Notes: generated by a model from the letters alone, not told the origin. 64,000 bases of DNA from Tipula vernalis (GCA_958295665.1 OY282560.1:187535561-187599560), one strand, 5' to 3'; counted from the stretch's first letter, positions 46,096 to 58,840 are shown. Program-made: numbers and translations.

Positions 46096-49000
46096 GTACA
46101 AATTGTGGTGATACATTTTTTGTCTACCGGCCAAACAGCACATTGGTTAAAGTTTCGGAGTTTGGACGGGGGAGGTACTCGTTAGGGGATGGATGCAAAA
46201 TGGGGTTTTCATCATCTGATTACGATCATTGATGGCGATGAATACATCTTCGATTTGGATGACATTAAACTAGAATTGCAAATATATTTAGCCATATTGT
46301 ACATAAATATTGGTTTTCAGTTTTTAGTCTTTCACTCACGATCTTAAATATTTAATTATCAGAATATGGTGGAAGCTCACCCAATAACATTTATAATCAT
46401 AACATTCCTTGATTGAGTTATGTTTACTTTAGAATAATATTAAAATCACTCTCGAAAATACACTTAGGCATTTTACCGATCGTTCACTTGTTGATAAACA
46501 GTCAAGGAAAAATCATTTCGGATCATATCCGCATAATCCTAAACGGCATACAAGTGGGCCAAAGAAGACGAATACCGTTTTGGAGGGCTGATTCCCAGAG
46601 GGATCATGATTGGGCCATATTGCAAAGATCTTTGCAGACAAGACAATTAAAATTAGGATGAATGGACAAAATTGTTGTAATCAAAATTTTGTTGCTGTCT
46701 TTTAAGAAACCTAATCTTCAGAATCAGGACAGAAAAAAATATAAAGTCCCTTAACTAAAGGAGGTAAAATATTGAAAATAATATTTCAAACATTATTTCC
46801 CGTAAATTTTTAACATTTATCATGTTGTTCCTTTTTGGAGGAAAAATGTTTACGGAAATCAAGGAATTTCCAAAAAAATTAAAATATGATTTTGCTACGA
46901 ATTTGTATAGACCTTTTTCCTTCCAAAAATTTGACAGCTAAAAAATCAATGATCTGCAGGCCAAACTAATAATGTGGTGAAGACCAAATAAAAGTTTTCG
47001 AGATCACAAATTTTTAACTTGTCACGGTCGAGATAAGCTCATCGCCAAATTGCATGCGAGCGGTTTCAATGTTAATTTCAACGTTACTTAAAATGTCGAG
47101 TTTTCTCGCTGTTCCAACTTTGTGAATTGTGAGGTATCGAAACTCGTTTGAGATTGAAATACAATAGGCTGCGAATTTCCATATTGATTGTAATTTTTTC
47201 GTAATGTTTCACATAACATAATATAAAATTCAGTGCAAATTTTATACTCGGTAAGCAATTTAATATCGCATCGATTTCCCGAATAGCTTAGATTAATCGC
47301 TTACCCTTAACCGGTTTTGATTAACCTAACAATAATGTTTTCAGCAGCTATGCGGTCTAAGCAAGTATTTCATATTTTGAACTAACCTTTGGGTCCTTTT
47401 GAAAAAATATTAGGATAATACAATCTGGTTTTCTAAAGTACTCCAGTGCTAAAAAAAAATTTAAGATTTATTGCATGACTGAAAATTTAAATCACGGGTC
47501 TCGGTTACTTCACGCAATTAATTTTAATACCTTATGAGAAAAGTTGGAAATGTATCACTGCCTTCCAAATCAGTTGAAGTCGGGGCAAATATTATTCGTT
47601 TGCTTCCGGCCCTTAACAATTTCCGGCTGCCTCTGCAGCCTGCTGGTGCTACATCCTTTTTTTACTTGTACGAAGCAATCGGGCTTCATGCACTTGCACT
47701 CCCTACAGGCCATTAATGCACCGATACATCCATGGGATCAAAACTGTTATAAATATACACTATTTCAAAATTATATGAAAAACCGTTCGTCCACAGAACT
47801 TGTTGTTGTGACTAATATCTTGTTCCAGTGGATTTCAAAGATCACTTCAGGTGGTGAACAGCGAAAAAAATACAACGAAGTGTCGAGTGCAGATGCGAAC
47901 ACCAATCTGAACGCTTTTATAAATCCGCTACACTAGATTGCAGGATTTTATATATTTGAACGTTTGAACTTCATTTGAATGAATTGAAAAATAAGATTTT
48001 AAGATTAAGTATTTTAGTAAATATGCCATGCGCATCATTTTAATAATTCACTGAATTTAATTTTTTGGGGTAGGGTTTTATTTGTTAACATTTGCGTATA
48101 ACAGTTTTTGCCGTGACGACCAACATTCGGCCAAAATCTCGTTCAACTTTGAGACCATGCCAGCTCGCAGCCGCAAGGTTATACGTCAAAAGCTGCAGAA
48201 CCTTTTTTTGAGAAATTTTCTCGATGAAAAACTACTTTTTGGCACCTAAATATGACATTTTTCCCCGACACCCAGGGCAGATAGTACAACTTTTTTGGAA
48301 TTCTACGACCAAATGTTTACTTAAACCCAGATGTTCAGCCGAAAGTAACTTTTTCTTGAGCTAAACGACCTTTATTATTGATTGAAGTATGCGATTATTG
48401 ATTAAAATATGTGAAACACAATATTGAAGTGGCTCTTAAAATTTGATTGGGGCAAAAATTATCTTATATCAAATAAATTTAAAATTAAATTAAGATTAAA
48501 TTTATAAAATTTAAATTTAAGATAAAGGCACCAAATGAACAAGTTTGAATAAGCTTCATGATTTTAGAGCGAATGATGAACAAATTAGGGAATATTTTAA
48601 ACTTTCGTTTGACACTATCTATGAAATTATCCTATTGTCGTCCTATTAATTGTTCCATTGTAAACCGAGCTTGAAAATTGGAGCAGACCTGTAACCAGCG
48701 ATTTGGAAAGATTAAACAAAATCGAAATTAACAGTATTCTTTCCTTCTTATGCTTTACAAAAACTTTATGGTACATCGAAATAGTCAAATACATGTTTAA
48801 CAATAATTCAAACTATTAGAATTTCAAACTTCCACATGATAAACGCGATAAACCATATTTTATCAAGAAGATAAGTAAAATATACTCTGGGCTAAACGAA
48901 AACATGTGGGGGTGGGCCATACATAAAAATTGTTTTTTTATTGCGAATGTGTTTTATTTAGAATAGCTAGAAACTTGAAACCAAATCCACATTCAAGCTT

Positions 49001-49124
49001 ATCAAATCTATTTCAGAAAATGTATGCAAGGCCTACTCTGTCTAAACTTTAATACTTTGTTTTCACATTGCAAAATCTTGCATATATTGAAATATTTAAA
49101 AGTGAATACCTTTTGAACCCAGGG
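46096..49124. other. Unassigned DNA with one longer ORF
   Basis: No element end was recognised. Apart from 47544-47936 the open frames are short. Composition is slightly less AT-rich at 46.1-46.7 and 47.5-47.9 kb, which may reflect unidentified old elements. Confidence 0.4.
47544..47936 (+). other. Unidentified 130-codon ORF
   Basis: The frame contains a Cys/Leu-rich start (CFRPLTISGCLCSLLVLHPF) and a polar end (KKYNEVSSADANTNLNAFIN). I recognise no domain, no convincing promoter and no neighbour that would explain it. It overlaps a 60-codon frame at 47534-47716. It may be chance, or a remnant of an element I cannot name. Confidence 0.25.
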
Positions 49125-49321
49125 TGCTGATTATCAAAAAAATAAGATAATGTGTAAACGGGTTAACTTGTGAAAAGCAAAGCTTACTTTTATGAGTCTG
49201 GAATTTCTCGATTTGACTTAGTACTAAAATAATATTTAAAAATTTCAAACTCATAAAAGTAGGCTTTGCTTTTTACAAGCTTACACGTCTATTCATTATC
49301 TTATTTTTTAGAGAATCAGCA
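49125..49321 (+). repeat. Foldback element, family C copy 1
   Basis: Ends TGCTGATTAT and GAATCAGCA are inverted. The arms continue through ATAAGATAATGTGTAAACGG, GCAAAGCTTACTTTTATGAG and their imperfect complements, for about 75 bp each. The centre reads CTCGATTTGACTTAGTACTA. Confidence 0.85.
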
Positions 49322-49328
49322 CTCAGGG

Positions 49329-49523
49329 TGCTGATTATATAAAAAATAAGATAATGTGTAAACGGGTAAACTTGTGAAAAGCAAAGCTTACTTTTATGAG
49401 TTTGGAATTTTTCGATATTATTTTAGTAGTAAGTCAAGCCGAGAAATTGCCAACTCATAAAAGTAAGCTTTGCTTTTCACAAGTTTACCCATTTACACAT
49501 TATCTTATTTTTTAGAGAATCAG
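49329..49523 (-). repeat. Foldback element, family C copy 2, opposite orientation
   Basis: Same arms as the copy just upstream, with seven bases between the two. Its centre, TAGTAGTAAGTCAAGCCGAG, is the reverse complement of the centre of copy 1. The two lie in opposite orientation even though their palindromic arms look tandem. Confidence 0.85.
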
Positions 49524-49904
49524 GGTACACTGGACTTGAAACCAAATCCAAGCTAATTTAAATCGCTTTCAGAAAATATACACTCGGTGTTACACTCAGT
49601 TACTTTAAATTATTTGTCGTTATAATGTTGTAGTTGTGCTGAATTAGATTTTACTTCGCTCCAAAAAGACCAAAGTATTGAAATCCTGTCCAAAATGATC
49701 AAACATTTTTCGGGTTCAACAGCATTTTTCCCGACGTTTTGAAAATCCCTGTGTCCGTCTGGATGTCTGTCTGTACTCATGGCCTGTATCAATCTGTTTC
49801 TATTGACCATGGAAAAGCAGAGAATTGAAATGCTTTTTGGATGATGTACGTCAAGGTTCCTACCTGCCATAAGAATTCACCCAAAACTACTTGTTTGATG
49901 ATTG

Positions 49905-50370
49905 AGTTTACAGTTGAGTTGAGGTTTGAGTTGGATTCCATCTGAGGGTTGAATGGGAGTTGAATTGGAGTTGAGAGGGTAGTAGTTGAGTAATTTTATA
50001 TATATACAGATTTGAGTTGGGCGTTGAGTTGAGGCTTGAGTTGGGTTCCATTTGCGAGTTGAGTAGGCGTTGAGTTGGGGCTGAGTTAAGGTTTAGTGAG
50101 CACATCAGCCGGAGATTTATCTATGTGTTAAATTCACGGTTGCATTAGAGTTAGCTTGAGTGGAGTTGATAGACCCATGTACTTTTTAAGACCGTGTTGA
50201 TTTGGGATTTGGAATATACCTTGAGTTATTTGGAGTTGAGTTAATGTACGAATGTAGTTTATTGAGTAGCATTGAGTTGAGTATTAAGTTGAATGTTGAG
50301 TTTGTGGTTAAGTTTAGTATTGAATTGAGGGTCGAGTTAGAGGTTGAGTTGGTATTGAGTTGAGTTCGTA
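49905..50370. repeat. Degenerate (GAGTTG)n tract
   Basis: GAGTTGAGGTTTGAGTTGG-like hexamer arrays run through about 450 bp with many changes. On the minus strand they give Asn/Ser/Thr/Leu-rich frames (TSNSTLNSILNLTTNSTFN), which are by-products of the repeat and not proteins. Confidence 0.85.
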
Positions 50371-50559
50371 GACACATGCAGTTTTCGGATGTGTTGGTTT
50401 ATGGATTTCTCTTTATTTATTTATTTTATTTGCTATTTTACAAAAATTTGGCATAACAAACCAACATCTAGCTTACCCACTCTAATTTATAGAATGGGCA
50501 GAAAATATGGACAACATAATTTAAGCAAAATGCGTTCAATGTTGCATGTTTCTTCTTTG

Positions 50560-50770
50560 ACAGATACTTGTCCTTGGATACGTTTTGTAATCAGATTAGT
50601 TTTGTCATCATTTTATGTAGAAAACATCAAAAGAAGCGACGCAAAATTACAGGTCAATTTTATCGAAAACTGTATTTTAATCAGAACACATTGCGAGTAT
50701 TTTATCCTCTCTCATCCGACTCACTTCCTGCAGCCATTAATTCATACTCAAAATTAACTTTTTAATGTCA
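50560..50770 (+). pseudogene. Possible LINE 3'-end protein fragment
   Basis: Plus-strand codons KLYFNQNTLRVFYPLSSDSL, then PAAINSYSKLTF, resemble the last residues of Jockey/CR1-type proteins (R-T-x-R... W-N-x-L-P-x-x-I-x-x-S pattern). The fit is partial and no other part of such an element is found beside it. It may equally be chance. Confidence 0.25.
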
Positions 50771-53700
50771 TTTTTAAATAAGATTAGAGATATCGTCTTC
50801 TTACCAAAAACTATTTTTAGAGTGTTACAAAAATTGTCATGCCAGTAACTTATGTGATTTGAAGTTACGTCACTGTATCGTATTTGTACGACCTAATTTG
50901 TCTTGAAAAATTTTAAAAATACCAAAACTAAATGCACTTTAGTCATGATTCATCGGTTAATGTAAACATTACCTACACCACTTAACATAAGAATTTATTT
51001 CTACAAATTGAATATTTATGAATGACTTATCGATTTGAGCTCATATAGTAAAATAATCATACGCTCTTTTCTTTCAATTGTACTTTTTGTTTGTTTGTAG
51101 TTATAACCACCAAATTTAATTTATTCGCATCATTCTACAATATTTATTTATACAAACAAACGGAGCTAAGAAAATACAATTAAAATTTAATAAAACAGAG
51201 CGAAAATATTCAATTCATAAAATCAGTATTCATGAACTTTTTGTTTTGTTTATTTAGCAGACTCCCGAGAAAAGATGTTGCATAAAATTAAAAATAAAAA
51301 AAACATCTGCTCTTCGAGAGAAAATTAATTATTTTTAACACTATGTAGTAAAGTTTTATAAAAGTATGTAACTGAAAAGAAAACTGATTATCATAAGTAT
51401 TAAATCTACAATTTATTCAATTTGACAAGCATGTCCAGTGTTATTGTAGACTTTAAGAGAATATACATAATTGTCTTTTGCTGTAAAAGAGATAGAGTCG
51501 AATAGCTTTAAAGAAAATTGCAATTAATATTAGCATATCAATCTAATAAGTATAGTAGACGAAAATAAACAAATTTGTATTATGCAGACAGCTTAAATTC
51601 TATACTGAACCAAGATTGACAATCGTTTTCTTATAAATATTAACAGATACAATTTTAATTTATTAATTTACTCATATCGTGTATTGCTCTCAACCTTTTA
51701 CATACATTTATATTATCGCACACACATTTCATAACTGATAGCTAATTAACTTCAATGACCTTATGTTGAGGCAGACTCTTAATAGTTAGCATATGATTCA
51801 TTTTATCAACAATTTTAATCTTAATAAGATAATTTAGACATGAAAACCTGAAATGTTTATTTGTTTAATGATAATAAATATTTAGCGATTAGTGTCGCAA
51901 AGTGCTTATAGTTTTTTTTTTAGGGGAAATTAAAAATAAAATTAAAGATGTAAAGGCCAAAACGAAAATTTTGTTTGTATAATAAATTATCTGCGATATA
52001 ACACAATTCTGAAACCGATGTTGCGATATCTGTTTTTGTCTTAATTAAAACATAACGACCGAATTTGTGTTGTTGTTGTTGTTGTGCCATATTTTGCCCT
52101 TATTATAACATAACGACTGCAATAAATTTCCCACATCAATCAAAGTTAATTTTATGGTGTGTAGTATGTTGTTTTAAATAATACTAAGCGACCGCTCCGC
52201 ATAATATAATTATAACAAGAAAAGAATTAACCGATAAGCGCGCGCGGTTTGACAATTAAATTAAATCAAATATTATGAAAAGATAAAATGCTGGAGATTT
52301 AATTGAGTCTTTTAAATGACGCTTTTAAATCTAAATTGATTTATACGCTACATAATATCATATATATGATATGATATCATCACTATCGGTCTAATTCGAT
52401 CGAACATACTTGTTTGTGTATTTACAACGTTTGATTTGTAATCTTGGCGTTTTTAATGTTGATTTTAAAGTTTATATGTTGGAGTGTGTGTAAGGCTTAA
52501 AAATACGCGTTCAATTGATAAGGGTTAAAGTATATATACTTAATTTGTTAATTTAATTCTACTTAATCGATACAAGTATTTGTTGATTATTAATTGTGTC
52601 ACTCAATTATATTTCGATGTTGAGAAGCATTTTGCGGAAGTTGGTTTTATTTAAAAATATAATTTAGTCTAATCCCAAATACCCTATAATTTCATGATAA
52701 GGTCATACATTATTATTTAATCAGCAGTCTAGTTTACGTCAAGATTATATAAATATTATTTTACAATATGTACAAATTATGTGTAATTTGAGTAAATTTT
52801 TTTGAATTTTATCGTAAGATTGTTTTGGACTGTTTGAAATAGTTGATTTTCTTTCAAAGGCTTGAAGTTTTTCTTGTTAAGCCTTCAATTTGTTTTCTTA
52901 TTTTTTGTTTAGCTCCAAGTGGTTGGTTTTTTAACCAAAGACAAATTTAATTTATGCTAAAATTAAAAAAAAACGGGTTTATCCAAATGAAAGAAAAGAA
53001 CATTTCTCAGAAAAAATGTAACAGACATTATGACATAGAATCTCGCGCCTGTACGAGTATCTCGACCAACTATGAGCTAATTTTACTGAGACAAAAACTG
53101 TTTCATGCAGCTTGATGTGTGATATCTATGTGTGAAAATCGCCACCACCGATATAGAGAAAAAAGGGAAAACTGAAAATTTGGTTTGGTTTCTTAAATGA
53201 AGGAAAACGTAAAGTATGTTTGCACTAATACAACTTCATAAATGAGTTAAGAAATAGCAAGTTTCATTCTAATTGGCCATAATCCAGAACTTTATCAAGT
53301 AATCATGTTAGAATCCCATTTCCAAAAAAGCTACATGCCAAACTTCATCATAATCGGCTTAGAAATATCCAAAGTCCTTGCTAATTGGCTAAATTCCAGA
53401 ATTTACGATGCCATTTATTTTAGTACGATGTAATTTAAATTTCATTAAAATCGCTTATCAAGAATTTAAATTTCATCAAAATCAGTTAATAAATAGCAAG
53501 CTTTGAAAATCTCGAATCAAATAAAACGGTATCTTATCTCATTAACTCAATGCTAAAGTCGAAACATTTCGAATAAAACTTGAAATCTCACATCTCAAGA
53601 ATCCCAAATATCCCACCTTGAATAATCTTAGATTTTTAAAAATCTCAAATTGAAAAAAATAAAAAAAAAACGCCGAAAATATCGGATCGAGATAATCCTT

Positions 53701-54279
53701 TCGAAATTGGGGGCGTGTGGCGATGCTAACTTAAATGTATTTTCACAAAATTTCATGAAAAATTCAAACACACATTAATGCCACAGCTTTAATAAGATTA
53801 CAAATAGGACGTCATTTTATTCTGACTAGCCACAGGTGTTAGCATTAATAGAACGATTTCTAACTCGCGAAGTTGAGTTAATTAGATATGTATTAAGAAA
53901 GGAGACTTAAACTTACTTTTCGCCTTTTGTGGAAAACCCCAGTTTCGGGGTCAGTTCTCCTTCGGTGAAATGTACAATGAAGAGTATTTTCAGAGAAATA
54001 CACATTGCGAGAAGGAAAAAATGATGTCGAAATGTTCATTTTGACCGTGAAATATTTATGTTCTCACGGAAATAAAATGTTATAGAAATAAAATTTGCAA
54101 TTTTAGTATTAAATGTGCATTGAAGCATATTGAAAGTCGAATATCGTGGTTCAAATTTTAGTGGTGTCAAATAGCAAACCAACGAGTTTAATTTCTTTCT
54201 TCATATATACGCTGAGCAGTTGTCTCCAATGGCTCTTAGGCAACACCAAATCAACTAGAATTCAATTTTAGTTCAAGCA
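50771..54279. other. Long unassigned AT-rich stretch
   Basis: No coding motif, RNA gene or element end was recognised in about 3.5 kb. Small features are a TGT triplet run (TTGTGTTGTTGTTGTTGTTG, 52068-52087) and a palindrome of ATATCAT / ATGATAT at about 52358-52380. Confidence 0.45.
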
Positions 54280-54289
54280 GGACTTGGAG

Positions 54290-54600
54290 GATTATGGAAA
54301 GTGGAGTCTGTCTACCTAGAGGAGTTGCAAATTTTACTGGCTGAAAAAGAAAGAGTGCTAAATAACCGGCCATTGTTTAGTAATAAAGTGTGGTAAAGTA
54401 CCACAGTCAGATCTCGAGCCAAATTCCATATAATAGGTTAACTCATTGGTGAGTTATCCAAAAGAATATTACAAATGTTATGGAAACGCTCGTACAACGA
54501 GTACATGAACTCTTTGCAACAAAGTGAAAAGTTCTTATTAAAGAAGGAAAATGGGTCGAGTGGTATAATTACTTCCCGTTGCTGACGGAAAATTGAGATT
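54290..54600 (+). pseudogene. BEL/Pao pol C-terminal fragment
   Basis: ESVYLEELQILLAEKERVLN, then NRPLFSNKVW (from 54304) fits the BEL/Pao integrase pattern LTYEELxTLLxxIExxLNSRPL. From 54481 WKRSYNEYMNSLQQSEKFLL fits the FWxRWSxEYLxxLQxRxKW block that follows in this group. The two pieces are about 100 bp apart, as expected after the LTPGHFLIG region, which has decayed. Frameshifts and stops intervene. No LTR or upstream domain was recognised. Confidence 0.6.
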
Positions 54601-54611
54601 TGCGATTATGA

Positions 54612-54680
54612 AGACGCCCCAGGTGAATTGAATAATTCAATAGCATATCTTGAATTAATAATTCAATTTGCCCGGGGCAA
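54612..54680. repeat. Small hairpin, GCCCC...GGGGC
   Basis: GCCCCAGGTGAATTGAATAA is paired, with a few mismatches, by AATTCAATTTGCCCGGGGC. The structure is about 69 bp and lies just after the BEL/Pao fragment. It may be a tiny MITE or a chance palindrome. Confidence 0.6.
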
Positions 54681-54867
54681 CTCTATGATGTTCAAAATTT
54701 TATATTTTAGTTTAAAGAAAGTGTTTATATTCAGTGGCTTGTATTCGAAATACAGATATTCTCTTTATTTCAACTATCGATAAGATTAATTCTTGTAATT
54801 TCTAAAAATTCCAAGAATTAATTAACATTCAACAAAAATTAAAAAAAAAGTAAAATTAGCGTTCACA

Positions 54868-55097
54868 GCTTATGTGATTGTCGTGAAGAAGAAAAATTGT
54901 GATTGAATTTATCTGTATTAGTACGATTCGCTAGTACATAAAGCACAGGACATTCTGTATATATAGAATGTAAATTGTGGTATAGTCAGTCCAGTCGCCG
55001 CGGCCTGATGAGAGGATTGATTTTTTCATAATCATAAGCTCATCAGTTCGAAACTGGATTGAATTCTCTTACAATCTTCGGAACATATTAAAAATTA
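54868..55097 (-). repeat. Inverted copy of the 36738 repeat
   Basis: Matches the reverse complement of 36738-36972, including the GC-rich CCAGTCGCCGCGGCCTGATG core and TTGAATTCTCTTACAAT. At its other side the terminal-repeat string has decayed to AATTGTGATTGAATTTATC. Confidence 0.75.
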
Positions 55098-56174
55098 AAA
55101 ATATCGATAAGAGTTTGCTTAAAAAGTGTTTTATTAAATCAATTTTCCAAAATGTTTCAATATTATACATGTTCACTAATCCTGTTTACGCTAAAACCGG
55201 ACAAAAACTAGGCAATAAAAAAATCATAGTCTTCACAGAAAATCGTAACCATTTTGTTCAGATTACTTACCTAATTATATTTATCTCTTATAAAAATTGT
55301 ATACTATACTAATCCACTAAATAGAAATAGACAACCAGCCATACATACATTCACCAAAACTTTATAATTTTAAAGTTTTTTCTTCTTTATATGTTGTGGG
55401 TGTGTGCGGCACTTGATTATGGAAATCATCTTTTGCCCCGAAACTTTTCCGTTTTTCTTTTGTGTTTACAAATCAAAAACGTTCTCCCAGCACAAATAAC
55501 AACACTTTTTTGTATTTTTTATTGTTTGATAAGAGATAAAAATAAAGCAAAAAAAATGGCACTGAAATAAATTCTTTCGTTGAAACTTGAAAGTTAAAAA
55601 AAAAAAAAAATGTGGTGCTGTTGGTTTAGGCGCAAGGAGTAAGTGAACTTTATCCACTCTACACAGAAGTATCGATTTTTATATTAGGCTTTTTTGTGTG
55701 ATTAAATCGGATTGAATACATTAAACGATTAAAAAAAAAAAAAAAAATTACTCAAACGCAAACAATTGTGAGGTGCTTGTTGGATTCCTACAATGATAAT
55801 AACGAAAACACTTTTAAATTTATTCATAGAAAATTCGAGGCATTTTCGAAAATATTGATTTATTTACGCGGTATTTTTTCTCCCCAAAATGTCCATTACG
55901 CAATTATTAATTTAATATTTGTTAATATCGTTACCAGTATCAGGAAAATTTCTCGGTTTCGATTTAAAAAATCAAATTTTTTTTAATTAAAATATGTAAA
56001 TTGAATTTCAACTTCCTCGATAAATATTTGATTTTATCGGTTTCAATTTGCTTTCTTTTAAGGAATTTTTTGCTACAGTGTGTTGTTGGGAAAACTAATA
56101 AATTTAACTATGTTTGACATTTTTTCAATTTTTTGGAAATAATCGTATTACAATTTAATTCAGAACATTGAAGC
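55098..56174. other. Unassigned AT-rich DNA
   Basis: Poly-A runs at about 55597 and 55731 and short AT-rich frames. Nothing was recognised. Confidence 0.45.
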
Positions 56175-56352
56175 TGCGTACATGCTATACATTTCTGGTG
56201 AAAAAATGTACACCACGAAGTTAGCTGTGTGAGTTGAATTATTTCCAACTATAACAAAAAGTTCACCAGGGTAACCAATTTTAACTAAAAATTTTACTAT
56301 TTTGCTAACTTCGTGGTGTACATTTTTTCACCAGAAATGGAGCATGTACGCA
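56175..56352. repeat. 178-bp foldback element
   Basis: CATTTCTGGTGAAAAAATGT, continuing into ACACCACGAAGTTAGC, at 56190-56225 is repeated inverted without change at 56304-56338. Outside this TGCGTACATGCT pairs with AGCATGTACGCA, with a two-base size difference between. The arms of about 50 bp surround an AT-rich centre. Well-preserved arms suggest a relatively young copy. Confidence 0.85.
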
Positions 56353-57060
56353 CCTTGAGCGGTAAAGTACTGTGCAGCGACTGCTGTAATGTAGCAATGA
56401 GTTCCATAGCAAAAAAAAAAAAAATCGAAGACATAGTTGTTTTTGATTTTGACTTCCGGTGGACGTTTGTTTCCTTTAAAATTAATTTTTCTAAATAATA
56501 TTTATTCCAAATTATAATTCATGAGCAAATTGTGCAAAATCCCCAAACCGTAAAGCATTATCTGGAAAATTCATATTTCCAAGAGTAAGGATCACAATTA
56601 ATTTGGATGTCAAAATCTGAAAAATACAATATTAAGTTTGAAACATTCGAGTTTCTAAGCAAGGGCTTAGAGTTTAGACATTGAAACTTCGATAGATGTT
56701 TCTAGCAAAATCCAAACAAAGTTGAGGGATTGGTTGTGAATAGTGGCAAATTATCCGTCTTCTTTGGTATACTTTGTTAGATTGAGCTCATGCTCAAATC
56801 AGAGGGTACCAGAAGCTAAATGCAATTGTAAATTAACTAATCAATTGATTAAAATTTATTTTACACATTTAAAAATATTTTCCCTACAAAAAGCGTAAAA
56901 AGTGTTTTTTGCCATTTTCTAATGTCTAAAACGTCTGTTTTCTGTTGTTCATTAGTTGGTCGTACGTTTTTTTTGGCAACGTGCGATCAAGTGATTTTCC
57001 GTTATAATTTTTACGATTGAATACAAATAGCAACTATAAAAAAGCGCACTGCTCAAAACA
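56353..57060. other. Unassigned DNA upstream of the Jockey-type LINE
   Basis: No motif was recognised. Part of it may be the 5' region of the LINE that follows. Confidence 0.35.
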
Positions 57061-57099
57061 TGCAAAAAAATGAAACAATTTGATAATTTTTATAATTCT

Positions 57100-57400
57100 T
57101 TGGCTCATCGCTTTATAGCAGGGGGTGATTATAATGCAAAACACCATCAGTGGGGATCAAGGTTGGTGACAACGAGATGTCGAGAATTATTAAATTCTAT
57201 TCAAAAACATAATTTTCATCATGTCAGCCAGTAAACCTGCTAATTGGACTAATGCGTCATTGATTTCTGCGTCACCAAAGGAATCGCAAGTAATTATATT
57301 AAGGCGACGCCATGTTCAATCTGTCATCGGACCACTCGCCTTTCTTAATCACTTTGGGAGGAGAGATAGTAAAACAAACCATGTTAAGCAACAATAGAAC
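57100..57400 (+). pseudogene. Jockey-type LINE endonuclease fragment
   Basis: AGGDYNAKHHQWGSRLVTTR (from about 57118) is the GDxNAKHxxWGS block of the Jockey-group endonuclease. NLSSDHSPFLITLGGEIV (about 57318) is the LSSDHxPV block that closes the domain, in a different frame. The catalytic D-N and S-D-H residues are still readable. The N-terminal third is not found. Confidence 0.82.
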
Positions 57401-58009
57401 TGATTGGAATCACTTCAGATATAAGGAAACCGACAAACTAAACATAAACCAATAAAATGATTAAGGAGAAAAGAAAGTTTTTACAGCAATTGAAGATACC
57501 GTTTGGCGGTAAATTAACGTAAACTAAACAAAGACGTTGAATAGTTAAAAGAACTGATTCTCAATTAAAAAGCTAATCAATTCAAGAATATTTATCTCGA
57601 CTCTCACCAACAGAAACACTAATTATCACTGTGAAAAGCGAGTAATAAGCTGAAACAACCACAACAGCATGTCCCGTCGATACAAAAAGTGACGGTCACT
57701 GGACGAGGAATAATGAAGAAAAGGTTTAAGTGTTTGCAGACCATTTTGAAAGGGTATTTCAGTCATATTCACCATTGCAAATGAATCACCATTGCAAATG
57801 AATCATACAGTCACGAAGTTGTCAATTTTAGAAGTAGGAACAGTGATAAAGAGATCCTAAAAAGGCGCCGGAATGTGACCTTATTACAGGATAAATTTGG
57901 CAAGAGTTGCCAGATAAGGGTATGCGATTTCTAACCTACTTATTATTCAACGCAATAATGAGAATTAGATACCTTCCAATACTTTGAGAAATTACTACTT
58001 AAGCGTTCA

Positions 58010-58840
58010 AAGGCTATAATGTTGGAGAAAAGGCTAATTCTTTACCATCAGCTTGGATTTAGACCAGAGGACTCAACAATAGAACAAGTACACGAAATAG
58101 TTCAAATGGTTTACCACGGACAACATGCTTGGCCCAATATTATATCTGCGATATACCACAAATATACCAACAAGCAATCAAGAAACTATCACAACACTTG
58201 CAGAGGACACTGCAGTAATCTCATCACAAGAAGACTCCATCAAAGCTACAGAAGTTTTGTAGGAGAATATTAACAGAATTCAAGTACGGATGAAAAAATG
58301 GCGGATTTAAGTTAATGATGCTAAATCTAATCATGTAACCTTCACACTGCGAAGAGGCACATCCACACCAATACAAATGGATAATCACAACATACCTCAA
58401 ATTGATGAAGTAAAATATTTAGGTATGAACATCGACAAATTAACATTTATGGACAAAAGGAAAGCAATCGGGAATGATTCTGACAAACAGGGTATTGGCT
58501 GAAAACAGAAAATCAAGTTTATCGATTGAAAATAAACTGAAATTAAAAATAAAACCTATCTGGCACAGCTGTAAGGAACGGCCAGCAATTCGAACGTGGA
58601 ATTCTTCAGCGGTGCCAGTCGAATTTTCTGAGACTCATAATAGATGTACTATAGTTCGTATCAAACGATGTAATTCACCGAGACTTATTGGAATAAGAGA
58701 AGTAATTAGGGATTCCAGTGCCAGGTACCACTCAAGATTTACAATTCATCCAAGCGATCTGGTGAGCAAGCTTCTCACTAACACAACATGGGAAAGATTA
58801 ACACATCAGAAAATTTTTGATTTGCAGAATAGGTCTTAGC
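58010..58840 (+). pseudogene. Jockey-type LINE reverse transcriptase fragment
   Basis: MLEKRLILYHQLGFRPEDST and IEQVHEIVQMVY (from 58019) are the finger motifs (QFGFRxxHSTxxQVxRI). A deletion removes motif A. MLGPILYLRYTTNIPTSN (about 58130) is the end of motif B. LAEDTAVISSQEDS has the catalytic box changed from ADD to AED (GAG at 58203). NHVTFTLRRGTSTPIQMDNH, VKYLGMNID and KPIWHSCKERP continue the thumb. SSARYHSRFTIHPSDLVSKL to LQNRS at 58839 is the C-terminus. It forms one element with the endonuclease at 57100-57400, with a shortened region between. Confidence 0.85.

Noticed and set aside
49125..49523. CRISPR-like or satellite array
   Set aside because: There are only two copies with long palindromic arms and inverted centres. 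These are foldback transposons in eukaryotic DNA.
49610..49870. 86-codon minus-strand frame next to the GAGTTG tract
   Set aside because: Its composition is protein-like, but I recognise no domain and cannot support any assignment. Left out as a gene.
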